DNA of 64,000 nt, from NCBI GenBank assembly GCA_025769875.1, contig JAGFNK010000045.1, positions 62,001 to 126,000 on the forward strand. Reading direction: 5' to 3'. Position numbers and translations under genes: made by a program. How positions within the stretch are numbered: the stretch's first letter is position 1; each line of letters begins with the position of its first letter. The DNA is from Russula earlei. Its lineage: Eukaryota > Basidiomycota > Agaricomycetes > Russulales > Russulaceae. This document shows, piece after piece, positions 49,743 to 64,000 of the stretch. The notes below the pieces were generated by a model. It was not told the DNA's origin. It ran no database searches and saw nothing but the letters and a program-made list of their open reading frames with translations.

Positions 49743-50785
49743 TCATGCAAGTTCTCCTGATGAACGAGAGTTCACTGATCGCGGGTTAGCACATTCAGCG
49801 CGGCCGAACAAACGAGACGTACATTGCCGCCGAAAGACCATTCTACGTTCGATTGTCTTCGTGGGGGTGGGAGAAGTGGAAGTGGGGGTAGGAGTGGTGG
49901 TAGTGGGTGACGCGGCAGTGGGGGTAGGGGTGAGGGTGGGCGAAGTAGTAGGGGACGCGCCTGTGGGGGTAGTGGGGGTAGGTGTAGGTGTAGGGGTCGG
50001 CGTTGGTGTGGGGGAGGGCGGCGAAGTGGTTGAGGCCTTGTGCTCGTGATGACGATCTTTTGCTATCTTAATTGTGCTAGACGAATTGTTCGGCGCGGCC
50101 GTATGATTCTCTTTCTCTTTCTCCTTCTCCTTCTCCTTCTCCTTCTCTTTCTCTTTTTCTTCTTTCTCTAACCGAGATCCTTGTGAGACAACGACGCAGT
50201 TGCCGTAATTCGCAATCGTATTGAAGGAGACGAGACAAAGGTCCTTGTGGGAGCCGCCGCGGCATTTAGTCTTATGAGGAAGCCTGACGGTAATCACTTG
50301 TGATGACTCGTTTTTAGGAGCCTAGCAGATGTCAACGATCAAGCGAGTGACGAGCGCGGCGACCGGTAGTTACCCTATCGCCGTTGTGGACCACCTTGGC
50401 TTTGGGACGTTTATTTTTTCCAGTGCCGAAATCATCCACCTCAACTGCGTTGATGTATCGAGAACCCTGGAAACCACTGAGGGCACGCCAGAGTATACTG
50501 AGCCTCTGGGAGAAAAAGGCCGGTGTTGGGACAATGTACTCACCGATGAAAGTTGATGATGGTCACCGTGAATGTCCCGTTTGCAGGTACATGAACGGCT
50601 TTGGAAGTATCGAGGGTTTTGTTGATATCTATGTTACCACATCGCTTGTGACGGTCGTGTCGCTGAACGTCGTCGCGCGTCGGGATGCCCTTGACACCAA
50701 GCGCAGGAGAAATGACAGCCTGGGCATAAACGGAGGATGAGGCGGCGAGGAGGAATATCGGTGTAATGAATGACTTGTACAACAT
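49743..50785 (-). CDS. Secreted gEgh16/MAS1-like protein with charged and Pro/Thr repeat tail, 307 aa
   Basis: Exons are 50785-50544, 50476-50374 and 50321-49743, phases agreeing. Residues 1-22 form a clear signal peptide (hydrophobic core FITPIFLLAASSSVYA). The mature part has RCGNIDINKTLDTSKAV, GSRYINAVEVDDFGTG and VRLPHKTKCRGGS, then CLVSFNT and GNCVVVSQG, the Cys pattern of fungal gEgh16/MAS1-type extracellular proteins. The function of this family is poorly known. The tail is odd: alternating Glu-Lys over about 20 residues, then long Pro-Thr repeats. Both stretches are microsatellite-like in DNA (50100-50160 and 49860-50040) and likely vary in length between strains. Confidence 0.75.
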
Positions 50786-52273
50786 ATTGGCAAGGGATAA
50801 GGAATGGTTCGAAGCACGTAGGACCGGCCCAGTGAGGGAAAAGAAATGTAGTACGTGAAGTAAAGATGAAGACTGCAAGGGACCTGTCCTTCGAAGCAGC
50901 TAGACCAGAGCTGGGGATGAATGCGATGCTGAGGAGCTGAAAGAAGCCCCAAACTTTTTATGGCCAAATAGCAGAGCCATGACTACAGAACTGGGCTGGG
51001 CAAAAGAAGTTGCCGTCTCAGTCGAGAGCAAGGTGGTCCCTCGCTATGTTGGCCAAACTAGTCCACTGTTCACCCATCTCGTCTCAGCGGCCGTTTGATA
51101 CCTGTGTAACGTGGCCTTGGCTGTGGTATTTTGTTCGTTCGATTGATCATTTACTGATTGATCGATCTGGTCTCAAGTTATAGGTGGGACCGTAATTAAT
51201 ACTGATGAAGATTTGTGTGAAGGATGAAGTGCGGCCGCTATTCTTCCACCTCTTCGATGATAGCATCAGATCTCTGAGAAGAAGCCCGCACCTGCTGAAA
51301 TGTAGCAAGCCTTCGATTGAGGCCATGCACGAGTTCGAAAACGAAAGGCGGGGGTTACAAGACATAACGAACACGCCCAAGGAGTGGCATGTGACAAGGC
51401 AAAGGGCCAATGCCAAGTCCAAAGGCACCGTGGCCCCAGTTCGACATTCTGGATGGGGCCAGTGGCAACGGCGTAGGTGGGAGGAAAGTCACTGGGAAAG
51501 ACGTTGGCTGTTTGAGTTCCGAGCAGGCAGATTCTACGTGCGCTTCGCGGATTTCGCGCCGCCTGACACATCGGTGTTCACAATCTCATTAGTTCACATT
51601 GTGCTTTCCTTTCGAAGTAGTACAGGACAGGACAATCTCCTATCGCGAACCCTCAAACGCGCACCCTCGAGCTCATACATGTAGTTTACAAAGCAGTAGA
51701 GTGAGTTCGATTGCGCCTGGCTTTATGGAAGGGTGGTGACAGAGATAAAGAAGCAAACATCGTCAAGTCCACCGATCTCAACGACCAAAAAGGGCAGGCG
51801 ACGAAGTGCCACGCGGCTTCGAGCATGGCCGTCTCACTCACGTTCAAACTGCAGGTGTTCACCCACCCGAGGCCGGTTGACAACGATGCGAGATGCTAAC
51901 TTGCCAAATCATAGATCGAATACTGTCCGGATCTGCCTTGCGTTCGCGTCTCTAGATGATCATGCAACTAGGTGGAAGAAGAGGAATTGATGTGATCAGT
52001 CTGATACAGAAAGGGATAAACACTCAAGCCATCTGATCAGAGTTACATGAGCTAGACGCTATGTTTCGCATCTCGCCCTTATCATGCAAGCTCTGCTTAC
52101 GGACGAGAAGACCCTAATAGAATGGCAGATTAGCACCTCATCGAGCACGGCGGAAGAAGCGAGACGTACGTTGTCGCCGGCGAATCATTCTGGGTGCGAG
52201 GGTCTCCCCAAGGGTGGATTGATTAGTGAGAGACGGATCGAGTGTGGTGGAAGGGTGCTTGTGGTGGCCATGT
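50786..52273. other. Spacer between the two gEgh16-like copies
   Basis: A 159-codon plus-strand frame (51205-51684) overlaps a minus-strand frame and has no recognised domain. The right part (about 51850-52200) repeats the landmarks found near 49500-49850. Confidence 0.4.
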
Positions 52274-52799
52274 TTACCAGACAAAGTCTGTCGTGTTATT
52301 TTTCTCCCATCTAAGATAACAAAGCATCTGCCCGGGACCTTGATCCATAGTGACATGGCCTAGACAACGGTCATTGGATGAGCCACCAGAGCATTCGTTT
52401 TCAGGGGGAAGTTGGACAGTAATCTCATGCGAAGAATGGATGATGGAAGCCTTGTAGATGTCAGGAACACGAACCCGACAGCCGGGACTGACCTTTCCGC
52501 TGTTGAAGAGTACCTGGGGTGCTTCAAAACTTCCACCGGTGCCGGTTGAATCCACCTGTACACTCTGAAAGGAAGGAGTACCTCCAGCACAGTAACAAAA
52601 ATGGTATGGGGACAAAGCACTCACAGGTTGGACTTAGGCAAGGAGGACACCTTACATATATTTGCTACAACGGGATTGGCAGGATGTTTATAAAACCACA
52701 GAAAGGACCGGAGGTGCGCAAATGAAGGTTGATCCCTAACGCCGAGCGCAGGGGGGTGACAAGGGCGAGTATGGTACCAAGGAAGGACTTGAAGAACAT
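52274..52799 (-). pseudogene. Second gEgh16/MAS1-like copy, decaying
   Basis: The start MFFKSFLGTILAL gives a signal-peptide-like N-terminus, followed by CGFINI, which matches the CGNIDI block of the first copy. The frame then hits a stop. Downstream, SVQVDSTGTGGSF and EITVQLPPENECSGGS match the middle and the Cys-Gly-Gly block of the first copy, but the central INFNG-type exon and the GNCVVVSQ end are missing or altered. I infer a tandem duplicate that lost function. Confidence 0.6.
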
Positions 52800-53317
52800 A
52801 TCGGCAAGAGATACGAAGGCAAGTAGGACGGGCCGAGTGAGGCAGAAAAGAAGTGGCGAGTGAAGCTGGAAGGATAGGAAGCGCAAGGCGCCAGTCGAAG
52901 GTTCGAAGCAGCTATACCCGAGTTGTTGATGAATGCGATGTTGAGGATCGAAAGGGGCCATGGATGAGGCTTTTATGTACTGGCAAGGACACAGGACCAC
53001 CACGGTGGAGCCGTGATGGACGAAGCAACCCATTGTTTGCGGGGTGGCCAATCTGATCCATTGTTCAACGCATCTCCTCCTCCCTCATCTCAACTCAGCC
53101 GCCGCATGATACACTCAGGACATAGTCTCTTGGAGCATCATTCGGACGGACGTTTGATTGATGGTCAAGAAGTGCATTAGTCGCTCGTCATTTGTATGGG
53201 AAGAACAAAGACTTGAAAGCGTGGGAGAGAGGGGCGTGACGTGACGGTGAATGCCACGTGACAAGATTGCTGGCGTTTGACGACGGGCGTTCGTAGGTTC
53301 CTTCCTTGCCTTCCTCA

Positions 53318-54638
53318 ATGACGAGCAAGGCCCGCGACCTCCCGCCCCACATATCAACTGGTCCACACTCCTCGAGACGGTCTCCAGACCGTCAACCAAG
53401 CGAACGTGAGCAGAAGCGTCAGCGATCTCGGTCACCGCGCCGCAATCGACGCACGCGCATGGACTCGTATCGTCCGAGTGCAGCAGCTTCGCGTAGGGCA
53501 TACCGCGCTCGCAGGAGCAGAGAACGCAGGAGGAGAGACAGGAACTCGAGATCGAGGTCTTATACTAGGTCGATATCTCGGTCAAGGTCTAGGTCAAGGT
53601 CTAGGTCGAGGTCAAGGTCGAGGTCGAGAGATAGAGACAGGGACCGAGAGTATCACGGACGGCAGTCGAGGTCACGCACAAGGTCGAGGTCTTGGGAGCG
53701 GGGGCGGGCGCGCTCTGATTCAAAGTCACGGTCCCGTTCTCGTTCAAAGTCCCGCTCCTGGTCACGGTCGCGATCGAGGTCAAGGTCGCGTGATAGGAAG
53801 CCTAGTCACCGAAAGCGAACACGCCGATCTCGCACTAGAAGTCGGTCTAAGAGTCGCAGCCGCAGTCGGGAACGCAAGCGGCGAAGAAAGAGAGGTGGCA
53901 GGAAAAATGTATGTCTTGTCATCAAACCTCCACCGTTGCTTATCTCATCCGGTGTGCGTCCACAGAGGGAGAAGAGAGAAAGGAGGAAAAACGGGATGGC
54001 ATCTGCCGCTGCTTTGGGCGCTCAGTGGGGCAAATATGGTATTATCAGTGAATCCGAGTACGTTCTAATCATCTACCTTACGCGAGAACGCTGTCCGTAA
54101 CGTTCCGTCGCAGCATCTTTTCCAAAGAACCGGAATTCCGTGCTTGGCTTGTCGAAGAACGCAAGATGAATCCAGAGAGGATGTCAAAAGAGCAGAATAA
54201 AAAGGAATTCACTCGATTTGTCGAGGACTACAATACAGGTCTGTCGTGCTAATCCTCTCAAACGATCATAGTTGACACATTGAAGCTACGCTACCCAATC
54301 AAAAGTTCTACAACATAGAGGCTTATGAAAAGCGTATGGATGCGATGCGCGCGGGCGAATTTGTGCCTCCCACTGACGAAGGCTATGACGCCGAGGCGGA
54401 CATGCGAGCACACCAAAACAACCTTAAGCGTCCCGCGGTTGAAACTGAAAGCTATCTCGACAAGGATCAACTCCAGGAGCTGCGGCGCGTGCAGCGCGAG
54501 CGCGTAGAGGTGAGATGCCTTGTTCATAGTACGGCAGGACGTTGACATTGGCCACAGGCTGGTAAAATGAAGCAGCTCGGCATGGATGTGAAAGCAAACA
54601 TGGGGGTACGAATGGATGGCCCGCTTGTCGATGGTTGA
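53318..54638 (+). CDS. Arg/Ser-rich nuclear protein with SCI1-like C-terminal domain, 370 aa
   Basis: Exons are 53318-53908, 53966-54057, 54114-54238, 54286-54509 and 54558-54638, phases agreeing. The first 190 residues are dominated by RS/RD dipeptides typical of splicing-related nuclear-speckle proteins. The C-terminal part has WGKYGIISESD, EFRAWLVEERKMNPE, FVEDYNTATLPNQKFYN, MRAGEFVPP and GKMKQLGMDVKANMG. These blocks resemble fungal proteins annotated after plant style cell-cycle inhibitor 1. A role in RNA processing is inferred from the RS domain. The RS segment is repetitive at DNA level, and its length is likely unstable. Confidence 0.85.
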
Positions 54639-54795
54639 AACAACATTTGTTGTGATTTTTTTTTTCCGATTTATGTATTGAAACAAAAAACTTGTAACCA
54701 TCCAATATAGCCTGAGCTTGTTGGTCGATTACATAAGTAGCAGTGGGACATCAGCGTTCGTTCGCATCAGTCTCCACTGTAAGTGATTCTCACCG

Positions 54796-56376
54796 ATGGT
54801 TGATATCCTAATCGTCGGCGCAACCGGTTTTTGCGGCCGCCATGCTGCACGCTACATCCTTCAGCATCCGGAACGTTCAAAATATACAGTGGGGCTCGCC
54901 GCCCGTTCCCGCTCTAAGCTTGCCTCCATCGGTCTACCCCTCGACGACTCTGTCCAAGTATTCAAAGTCGACATCTTCGATGCACGAGCCATAGAGAGTG
55001 CCGTCAAGCAAGCCAAGGTCGTGCTCAATTGCGTTGGCCCGTTTTGGCACTATGGTACTCCAGTTGTGCGGTGCGTCTTTCCCGACCTGAATGCATTGAG
55101 CGCACGCGCGTACGCGGGATTGACCATTCTATGCCCCAGCGCATGCGCAAGACACGGCATCCACTATGTGGATATCACGGGCGAGACTCCGTGGATCCTG
55201 GACATAATCAAAGAGTGAGATAGCCTTCCGTCCTGCCGACAACGCACGTGCCCCCCCCTTACCCCCTCGGCTGATTTCCGGAGCGAACCAGGTTCGACTA
55301 TCTCGCCACGAAAACGCGCGCCGTCATCGTCCCCTCCTGCGGAGTCGACTCGATCCCCGCGGACGCGAGCGTGCACCTCGCCTCCAAGGCCCTCGGCCGC
55401 GTCCCGCTCGGCGCCAGCCTGACCTCGGCCGGCTTGCGCGGCGGCGCGCCGGGCGGGACGATCGCGTCCTTCTTCGCCGTCTTCGAGGACGTGCCGTCGG
55501 AGCGCATCAAGGACTCGGCGCGCGACTGGGCGCTGTCGCCCGTGCGGGGCGCGCGTTCGCCCGCGGAGCGCCTCGTGTACCGCCTCGGCCGTCGCGCGCA
55601 CGTCGGCGGGATAGCCGTCTTTGGCCGCGTCAATCGCGCCATCGTGCAGCGCACCGCGGGACTGCTCGAGCTCCATCGCAGGTCTGCACGCGCCGGCGAT
55701 GCGGGAGGGCGAGGGGCGGCGGCGACCGGCTCCGGGGACCTTGCGTGTTACGGTCCCGCGTTTACGTACACCGAGTTTACGCCGACGGGCAATGTCGTCA
55801 GCGCGTTCTTGTTGAGCCTGGCGATCGGGTTGACGTTCGTTACGCTCAAATTCATCGCACCTGTGCGCGTTTTTTCTCCTGCGGAGCAGTCGAGTTTGAC
55901 TGATCCTCGTCTCTTTTTTTTTTTTTTTTTTTTTTCACACAGTTCCGGTGGGTGGTCAAGCATCTGGTGACTCAGCCAGGTTCAGGGCCAGCAGACCAGT
56001 ACGTGGTGATATGCCCTCTGTTGCGGCAGGAACTGACATTGGAACGACTTTCGTAAGCACCTTGGAGAGCGGTCGCCTGGAATATGTTAACGTGACCATG
56101 TCTGATGAGCCGTCACCGCGTTGCGCCAAAACGATCATCAAAGCTCGGGGGGATCCCGGGACGCTGCTCACTGCCGTCATGGTCGGCGAGTCTGCCCTGG
56201 CCCTGCTGTTTGGCGAGCTCACTCCACTCGCGGCAGGTGGTGGCGTGTTGACACCCATGACCGCCTTTGGAGACAGCATCATTCGCCGTCTGAAAGCGAA
56301 CGAGCGGTTCGAGATTACAAGTGGGATTGTGGATAGCCCGGACGAGGAGGTTGACGAGAGCCGAAAGAGGCGCTGA
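54796..56376 (+). CDS. Saccharopine-dehydrogenase-like / trans-acting enoyl reductase-like oxidoreductase, 431 aa
   Basis: Exons are 54796-55070, 55140-55214, 55292-55862, 55943-55998 and 56058-56376, phases agreeing. The N-terminal Rossmann fold starts VDILIVGATGFCGRHAARY with the GxxGxxG nucleotide motif. GLAARSRSKL, VVLNCVGPFWHYGTPVV, HYVDITGETPW and AVIVPSCGVDSIPAD follow, all family markers. Near residues 265-285 is a hydrophobic segment (VVSAFLLSLAIGLTFVTL), typical of this group and suggesting membrane association. The C-terminus has GGGVLTPMTAFGD. The physiological substrate is unknown; lipid-related reductions are reported for relatives. The intron before exon 4 has a run of about 22 T directly before its acceptor. 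The middle exon is much more GC-rich than its flanks. Confidence 0.88.
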
Positions 56377-58018
56377 GGGATCTCTCTCCACGTGATTCTA
56401 CGGACGGTTTCCGTTTCCGTTTAACATATTTTGTCACCGCCTTGTACGTCCAACTGATACACGACCATCCTCTTTACTGCTCGACTCGGAACCGTACATT
56501 CTTCTCACTGTTCTACGAATACTAACCGGACACAGCCATCCATTTCAATCTCGCGTTGAACAGGTCGCTTCCCAACGCCGAAGATGTCCCCATCGAAACC
56601 TGGGACGGCGAGGTGCAGCGCAAACTCGGAATCATCCTCCGCTGACGTACATGTCCACCAGAGTCCGTAAACGGATTGAAGGGGGGGTGATGATGGGACG
56701 GGGGTTGAGGGGTCGCTCGGAGATTGCCAGCTGACGTCCTCGGCCCTACTGATGAAGGAGGGTTGCAAGCGAAGGGGCCGTGGGCGAGTCGGTGGAGGAC
56801 CTGTGCCTGTCCTTGGGCCTAACTTTTTGCCTGGAGAGGGTGAGATGCCCAAAGACACCTTCTATATGTACAAACCCAAAGGGCGTCAGATTGATCTGTT
56901 CGCACACGCAGATGCGGACCAGAGGGGGGAGGTCGCTGTTATCTCACCCGAACTTTGAAAGCGTGCAAAGAGGGCATCAAGAGACAATGACAAGGTCAGG
57001 AGTGACGCGAGATGCGTGGATCGGAGGAGAAAGTGGTCAAGCGCACGAAAGAGCGGGGAGAAATCAGGATGCTATATATCTGGAGTGCATTGCGTGATGG
57101 ACATCATCATAAAGTAACGAGCCAGAGATTTCTTGCGAGCAGGTGAGGTACGGGCTGCGAACAAAACGAATCAAGCTCGGGGTTATGTGTGATCATCACA
57201 TCACGGGCCAGCAGAGGTGTTAATGTATGTTACCAAACTCCCGGCCCGATTTTATCCGACTTTATCCCTTTCCCTGTGTTGGTGTTGACTGAGGACGAGC
57301 TGCCGACGATGGCCGCCTACTGCTCGCTTGCACGCCCAATTTCACTCGCCAACTAGTCGTGTTCCCTTCCCCTCTGGCCATAAATCGGACACTCGGACAT
57401 CCTCTGTCATTCCTAGCCGGAGACGCCGTGAGGTCCGTTGACGATGGCTCATGCCTCTCCCCTTGCCCTGATCCCTACGAAACGCATACCACATACCGAT
57501 GGTAACTTTTTGGTTTCTCACTCGCGCGAGTCTCTTTGACGACCCTCTCTGAAATTTCCGACGGGACAGGGACAATTGTCGCTGATCTTTGATGTTGAGG
57601 CTCATACTTTCACTCCTGTCATTCCCGGCTTGACAGATATGACAAGGATGCTGGCCTGGCCCTCTTGCGGACACGCGGTACATCCCTGCCTGTTGGTCTC
57701 TCGCGTGCCAAGTTGATGGATCTGTATATCGAGCACCACTGCGCCACGCGCCACAATGCGATATGCATTCATAACTGTCATCTGTGAGGACTTCTATGTC
57801 ATCTCCTGTCCGGACGGGCCAAATGCGGTGAACGAGATGCCTGTTCTGGCGTGCTTGATCCACTTGTGGTCAAGCATTCTCACTTTCACCGGTTTAATAT
57901 TCGGGTGGTAAAATTATCCTATAAAACACCTCGGGACTCGTTTCGCTCTTTCTCCAGCTCTGCGACTCCCCACTCCTTTGGCTTCGCTTTCTCTCTACTG
58001 TGTCGTTCCTCCAGAACC
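56377..58018. other. Intergenic; only doubtful frames
   Basis: Minus 56505-56858 and minus 57342-57863 are open but have no family features or splice support. The 120 bases before 58019 are pyrimidine-rich with a tataaaac box near 57920, likely the promoter of the next gene. Confidence 0.4.
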
Positions 58019-58752
58019 ATGTTGTCTCCTATCAAGGTCGCTCTCTTTGCCTTCATCTTTTTTGCAACTGTAGCTTTCGCTATTCCTGCCCCTACCTTGG
58101 ACGTTCGCTCCCAAAACCCCAGCGCTCTCATTTCTCGCAACAACTTGGCCCTCGAGAGGGCGCTACTTCCTTTGGGTCTGTTTTGCCTTTCCTTCTGTAT
58201 TTTTTGTAGCTCATGCTCGTTGGCCTTGCATAGCCAACCTTGCTCCTCCCAATGCCACATCTGATTGCGTTGGCCCTATCATCCAGGAAACTGTTGAGAT
58301 CCTTGCCGAGCTCATCAATTCGCTTCGCCTGTCAAGCCTCTCCGGTTGTGGCTGCACTGGGGGCGAGATTGTCGAGCTTCTCGCTATCACTCTTAAGGTC
58401 GCCATGACCTCATTCCTCAGGTTTCTCGTACGCTCACGTTTTAGTGCAATAGATCATCCTCGACCCTCTTCGCATTGTGTATGTGTCATATCCCAACCTG
58501 ATATTTCTCCTTGGTAGCCTCGTGTGAGTTATCTTTCACCCAAGTCAATGTCTGCGAACGCTTATGAATTATCTATGCAGTACTCTCGTTGTCGAACTCG
58601 TTCAGGTGACTCTTGCGCTCGTTGGTGGGCTCGTAGGGGAACTTGTTTTCTTCCTCATTGGCAATGGTTGCGCAGGGATCATCCTTGAGCTGAAGCTCGG
58701 CGCTATTGTCCACGTCCTGGGTCTCGGTGGACTCTTGGGGCATCTTTTGTGA
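58019..58752 (+). CDS. Small hydrophobic secreted or membrane protein, Agaricomycete family
   Basis: Exon 1 is 58019-58175. It starts with a signal peptide (VALFAFIFFATVAFAIPAP). A 58-nt intron leads to exon 2 from 58234 with CVGPIIQETVEILAELI and CGCTGGEIVELL. Further small exons follow, and the last one (about 58580-58752) has the hydrophobic series LVVELVQVTLALVGGLVGEL and the tail VHVLGLGGLLGHLL. The exact edges between 58390 and 58580 are uncertain because several small exons are possible. Proteins with a signal peptide, few Cys and leucine/valine-rich helices of this kind are common in mushroom genomes and have no known function. Confidence 0.65.
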
Positions 58753-59679
58753 TCCCACAGCATTCGGACTATTCATACCCCCGTTCTTTTCTTTTAGACA
58801 AGGACAGCATACCCGCATTTTTCCATTTCATTCACTTACATTTTAATAACGCCGAAATGCCGGCCCTTCCCTCGGTTCTGTCTGTCTTACGCCACGTCAC
58901 CAGATGTTGCCCCGATATTTGACACACGTCGCCTCACAATGGGTGTGCCTAGCGGCTTTTGAATTCATTGAAACGATGATGAGTATGTTCACTCCAGTCA
59001 GTTGGGTACTGTAAATGACACTGACTGCCTGCAAACTCGTCTGCTCCCTTTAACTGCAATGCAACACATTATTGGCGTGAGCACGCACTCTATTATATCA
59101 CGCACAGAGGTGTCTAGGTCTGCGACAGGATGTGGCACTGGCAGACTGCCCATGTGCGGACTGCCACTGGCAAACCCTCTCGGTGGGTTAGTTCTCATCA
59201 GGATTCAACATATACTCAAACTCGTAGACGGATTCTACAACCTATAATTTGCTCAGACTTGGACGGCACGTGGGACATTGTCGTGTTTCTTTGTTGATAC
59301 CGTAGTCAATGCGTGGACCCGAGTGCGTAGCCCAAAGCTATCAGAGAAACGGGCGGGTCTACGTATGAGTGGGAGCCCGATTACATCCGGGTATGTATTA
59401 CGAGATACGAGAAACCAAAGGGGAATAAAGTTTAATGATGCTGTACTGCTTTGGCAACGTGCGAAATCCTCTACGAGTGTTTCTAGCCAGCCAGCCATCC
59501 ACCATCTACCCCAGCCAGCGGTGCGAGTCCTTCCCAGATAGATAGATGGCCGACGACGAAAGCAAAGGAAAAAAGAAAAACGCAACGCAGATGAGATAGG
59601 TCGTATCGGCCACCACGTTGCAGGGACTCTTACGTCAACGGCCGAATGACAAAATCGTCGTCGTCGTCCCGTCTTTCGT
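58753..59679. other. Convergent intergenic region, nothing recognised
   Basis: Two genes end towards each other here. Frames are short and shadowed on both strands, and no repeat or RNA gene is recognised. Confidence 0.4.
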
Positions 59680-63395
<3,716 letters not shown>

Positions 63396-63933
63396 CGGGC
63401 TGTGTGGTCGCTATAGTGAGAAGGCCCAGAATGAGGACGGTAGACAAGAATCGACGTACTCTTGTGGGACAGCTGTGAGGGAAAATCTCGCTTGGGCGCT
63501 TCGACGATGCGTCCTCGTTTGCGTTTGTTGCGTCCGGGCCGGGGTGCACATCCCACCCCCACCCAGGCAGGATCTGATTTATTTGTTGATTCATATCATT
63601 CCTCGATTGATGAGCCCGAGTCTCGGCCGAGTTGTCTCAACCTTTGAACACTAACTCACTGCGACGCAAACTGCGGCAGGTTTCTTTCCAAGTCCACATT
63701 CAGTTTTCCCCATGGTAGCTGCCTCATTGCAAAACCTTGGGTTAACAAAGATGTCTTGTGAAGGCTACAACGCCCCACATAACATCCTTCTACGAACACA
63801 GTGGCGGTTCTGACCCCTGCCTCGACTCCCTGATGTTGTCTGCTTGACGTGTCGTCGTTGGACGCCAGGGTCGGGGTGGCTGGTGCCACATAGCCAGCTT
63901 CCCTCGTTGCGCTGCTCTTTGTGACCGCAAGTC
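63396..63933. promoter_or_regulatory. Divergent promoter region between PMR1 and the gene at 63934
   Basis: Two start codons face apart over 538 bp. No supported gene lies between; short frames such as minus 63656-63889 have no features. Confidence 0.45.
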
Positions 63934-64000
63934 ATGTCTGGTGACAGCTACTCCTTCTCTTCGGTCGTCGACGGTGATCAGGTCAGTCGAAGCGGTGTCG
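63934..64000 (+). CDS. Start of an unidentified gene, first exon only (partial)
   Basis: An ATG at 63934 opens a 16-codon exon reading MSGDSYSFSSVVDGDQ, followed by a GTCAGT donor at 63982, the usual donor pattern in this window. The remainder lies outside, so the product cannot be named. Confidence 0.4.
   Translation, partial: MSGDSYSFSSVVDGDQVSRSGV

Noticed and set aside
51205..51684. 159-codon plus-strand frame between the gEgh16-like copies
   Set aside because: It overlaps minus-strand frames, has no signal or domain, and lies in a duplicated spacer.
53578..53640. Arg/Ser codon repeats as a stand-alone tandem repeat element
   Set aside because: They lie in frame within the RS domain of a complete gene with conserved downstream exons.
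56505..56858. 117-codon minus-strand frame as a gene
   Set aside because: Pro/Ser-rich with no start context, splice partner or known motif. It could be coding but cannot be supported.

Overview
The window is eukaryotic and almost certainly from a basidiomycete fungus, most likely a mushroom-forming Agaricomycete. Genes lie on both strands without operons, and most are cut by many short introns (about 48-70 nt, GT..AG). The protein families are typical of Agaricomycetes: multi-membrane-segment proteins, lineage-specific helicases, intradiol dioxygenase and a cysteine-bearing hydrophobic secreted protein. I built exon models by hand from conserved protein frames and intron phase. Spans and most exon edges should be good, but none was checked against transcripts.

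Layout. 1-12.2 kb is an accessory, decayed region. It holds the end of a protein with 31-residue repeats, a 3.1 kb element with terminal inverted repeats and TA flanks, LTR-like relics, convergent remnants of TOM20 and an SCP-x-type thiolase, a zinc-finger gene, and a broken, inverted and CpG-stripped duplicate of that gene. 12.2-16.7 kb is a head-to-head pair: a major facilitator transporter with 11 exons (one of 9 nt) and mitochondrial methionyl-tRNA formyltransferase. Their start codons are 90 bp apart. 17-20.3 kb is gene-poor. 20.3-23.4 kb has two minus-strand genes: a low-complexity protein and a single-zinc-finger protein. 24.5-33.6 kb is a housekeeping block on the plus strand: PWP2 (U3 snoRNP), a seven-span-like membrane protein and GFA1 (chitin precursor synthesis).

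33.9-43.6 kb carries three minus-strand copies of one superfamily 1 helicase gene at graded stages of decay: copy B is intact (993 aa), copy A has two +1 shifts, and copy C is a relic. 43.7-46.8 kb is a Sec2-like Rab exchange factor. 47.1-48.6 kb is an intradiol ring-cleavage dioxygenase. 49.7-52.8 kb has a secreted gEgh16/MAS1-like protein and a decaying second copy. 53.3-56.4 kb has an Arg/Ser-rich nuclear protein and a saccharopine-dehydrogenase-like oxidoreductase. 58.0-58.8 kb is a small hydrophobic secreted protein. 59.7-63.4 kb is a PMR1-type Ca2+/Mn2+ P-type ATPase. A new gene starts at 63934 and leaves the window.

The genes do not form one pathway. GFA1, Sec2 and PMR1 all serve secretion and wall building, but nothing suggests co-regulation. 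The points most worth checking are four GC-AG introns in three genes, the helicase triplication, the CpG-free duplicate with twin hairpins, the 9-nt exon, and the 31-residue repeat protein at the left edge.
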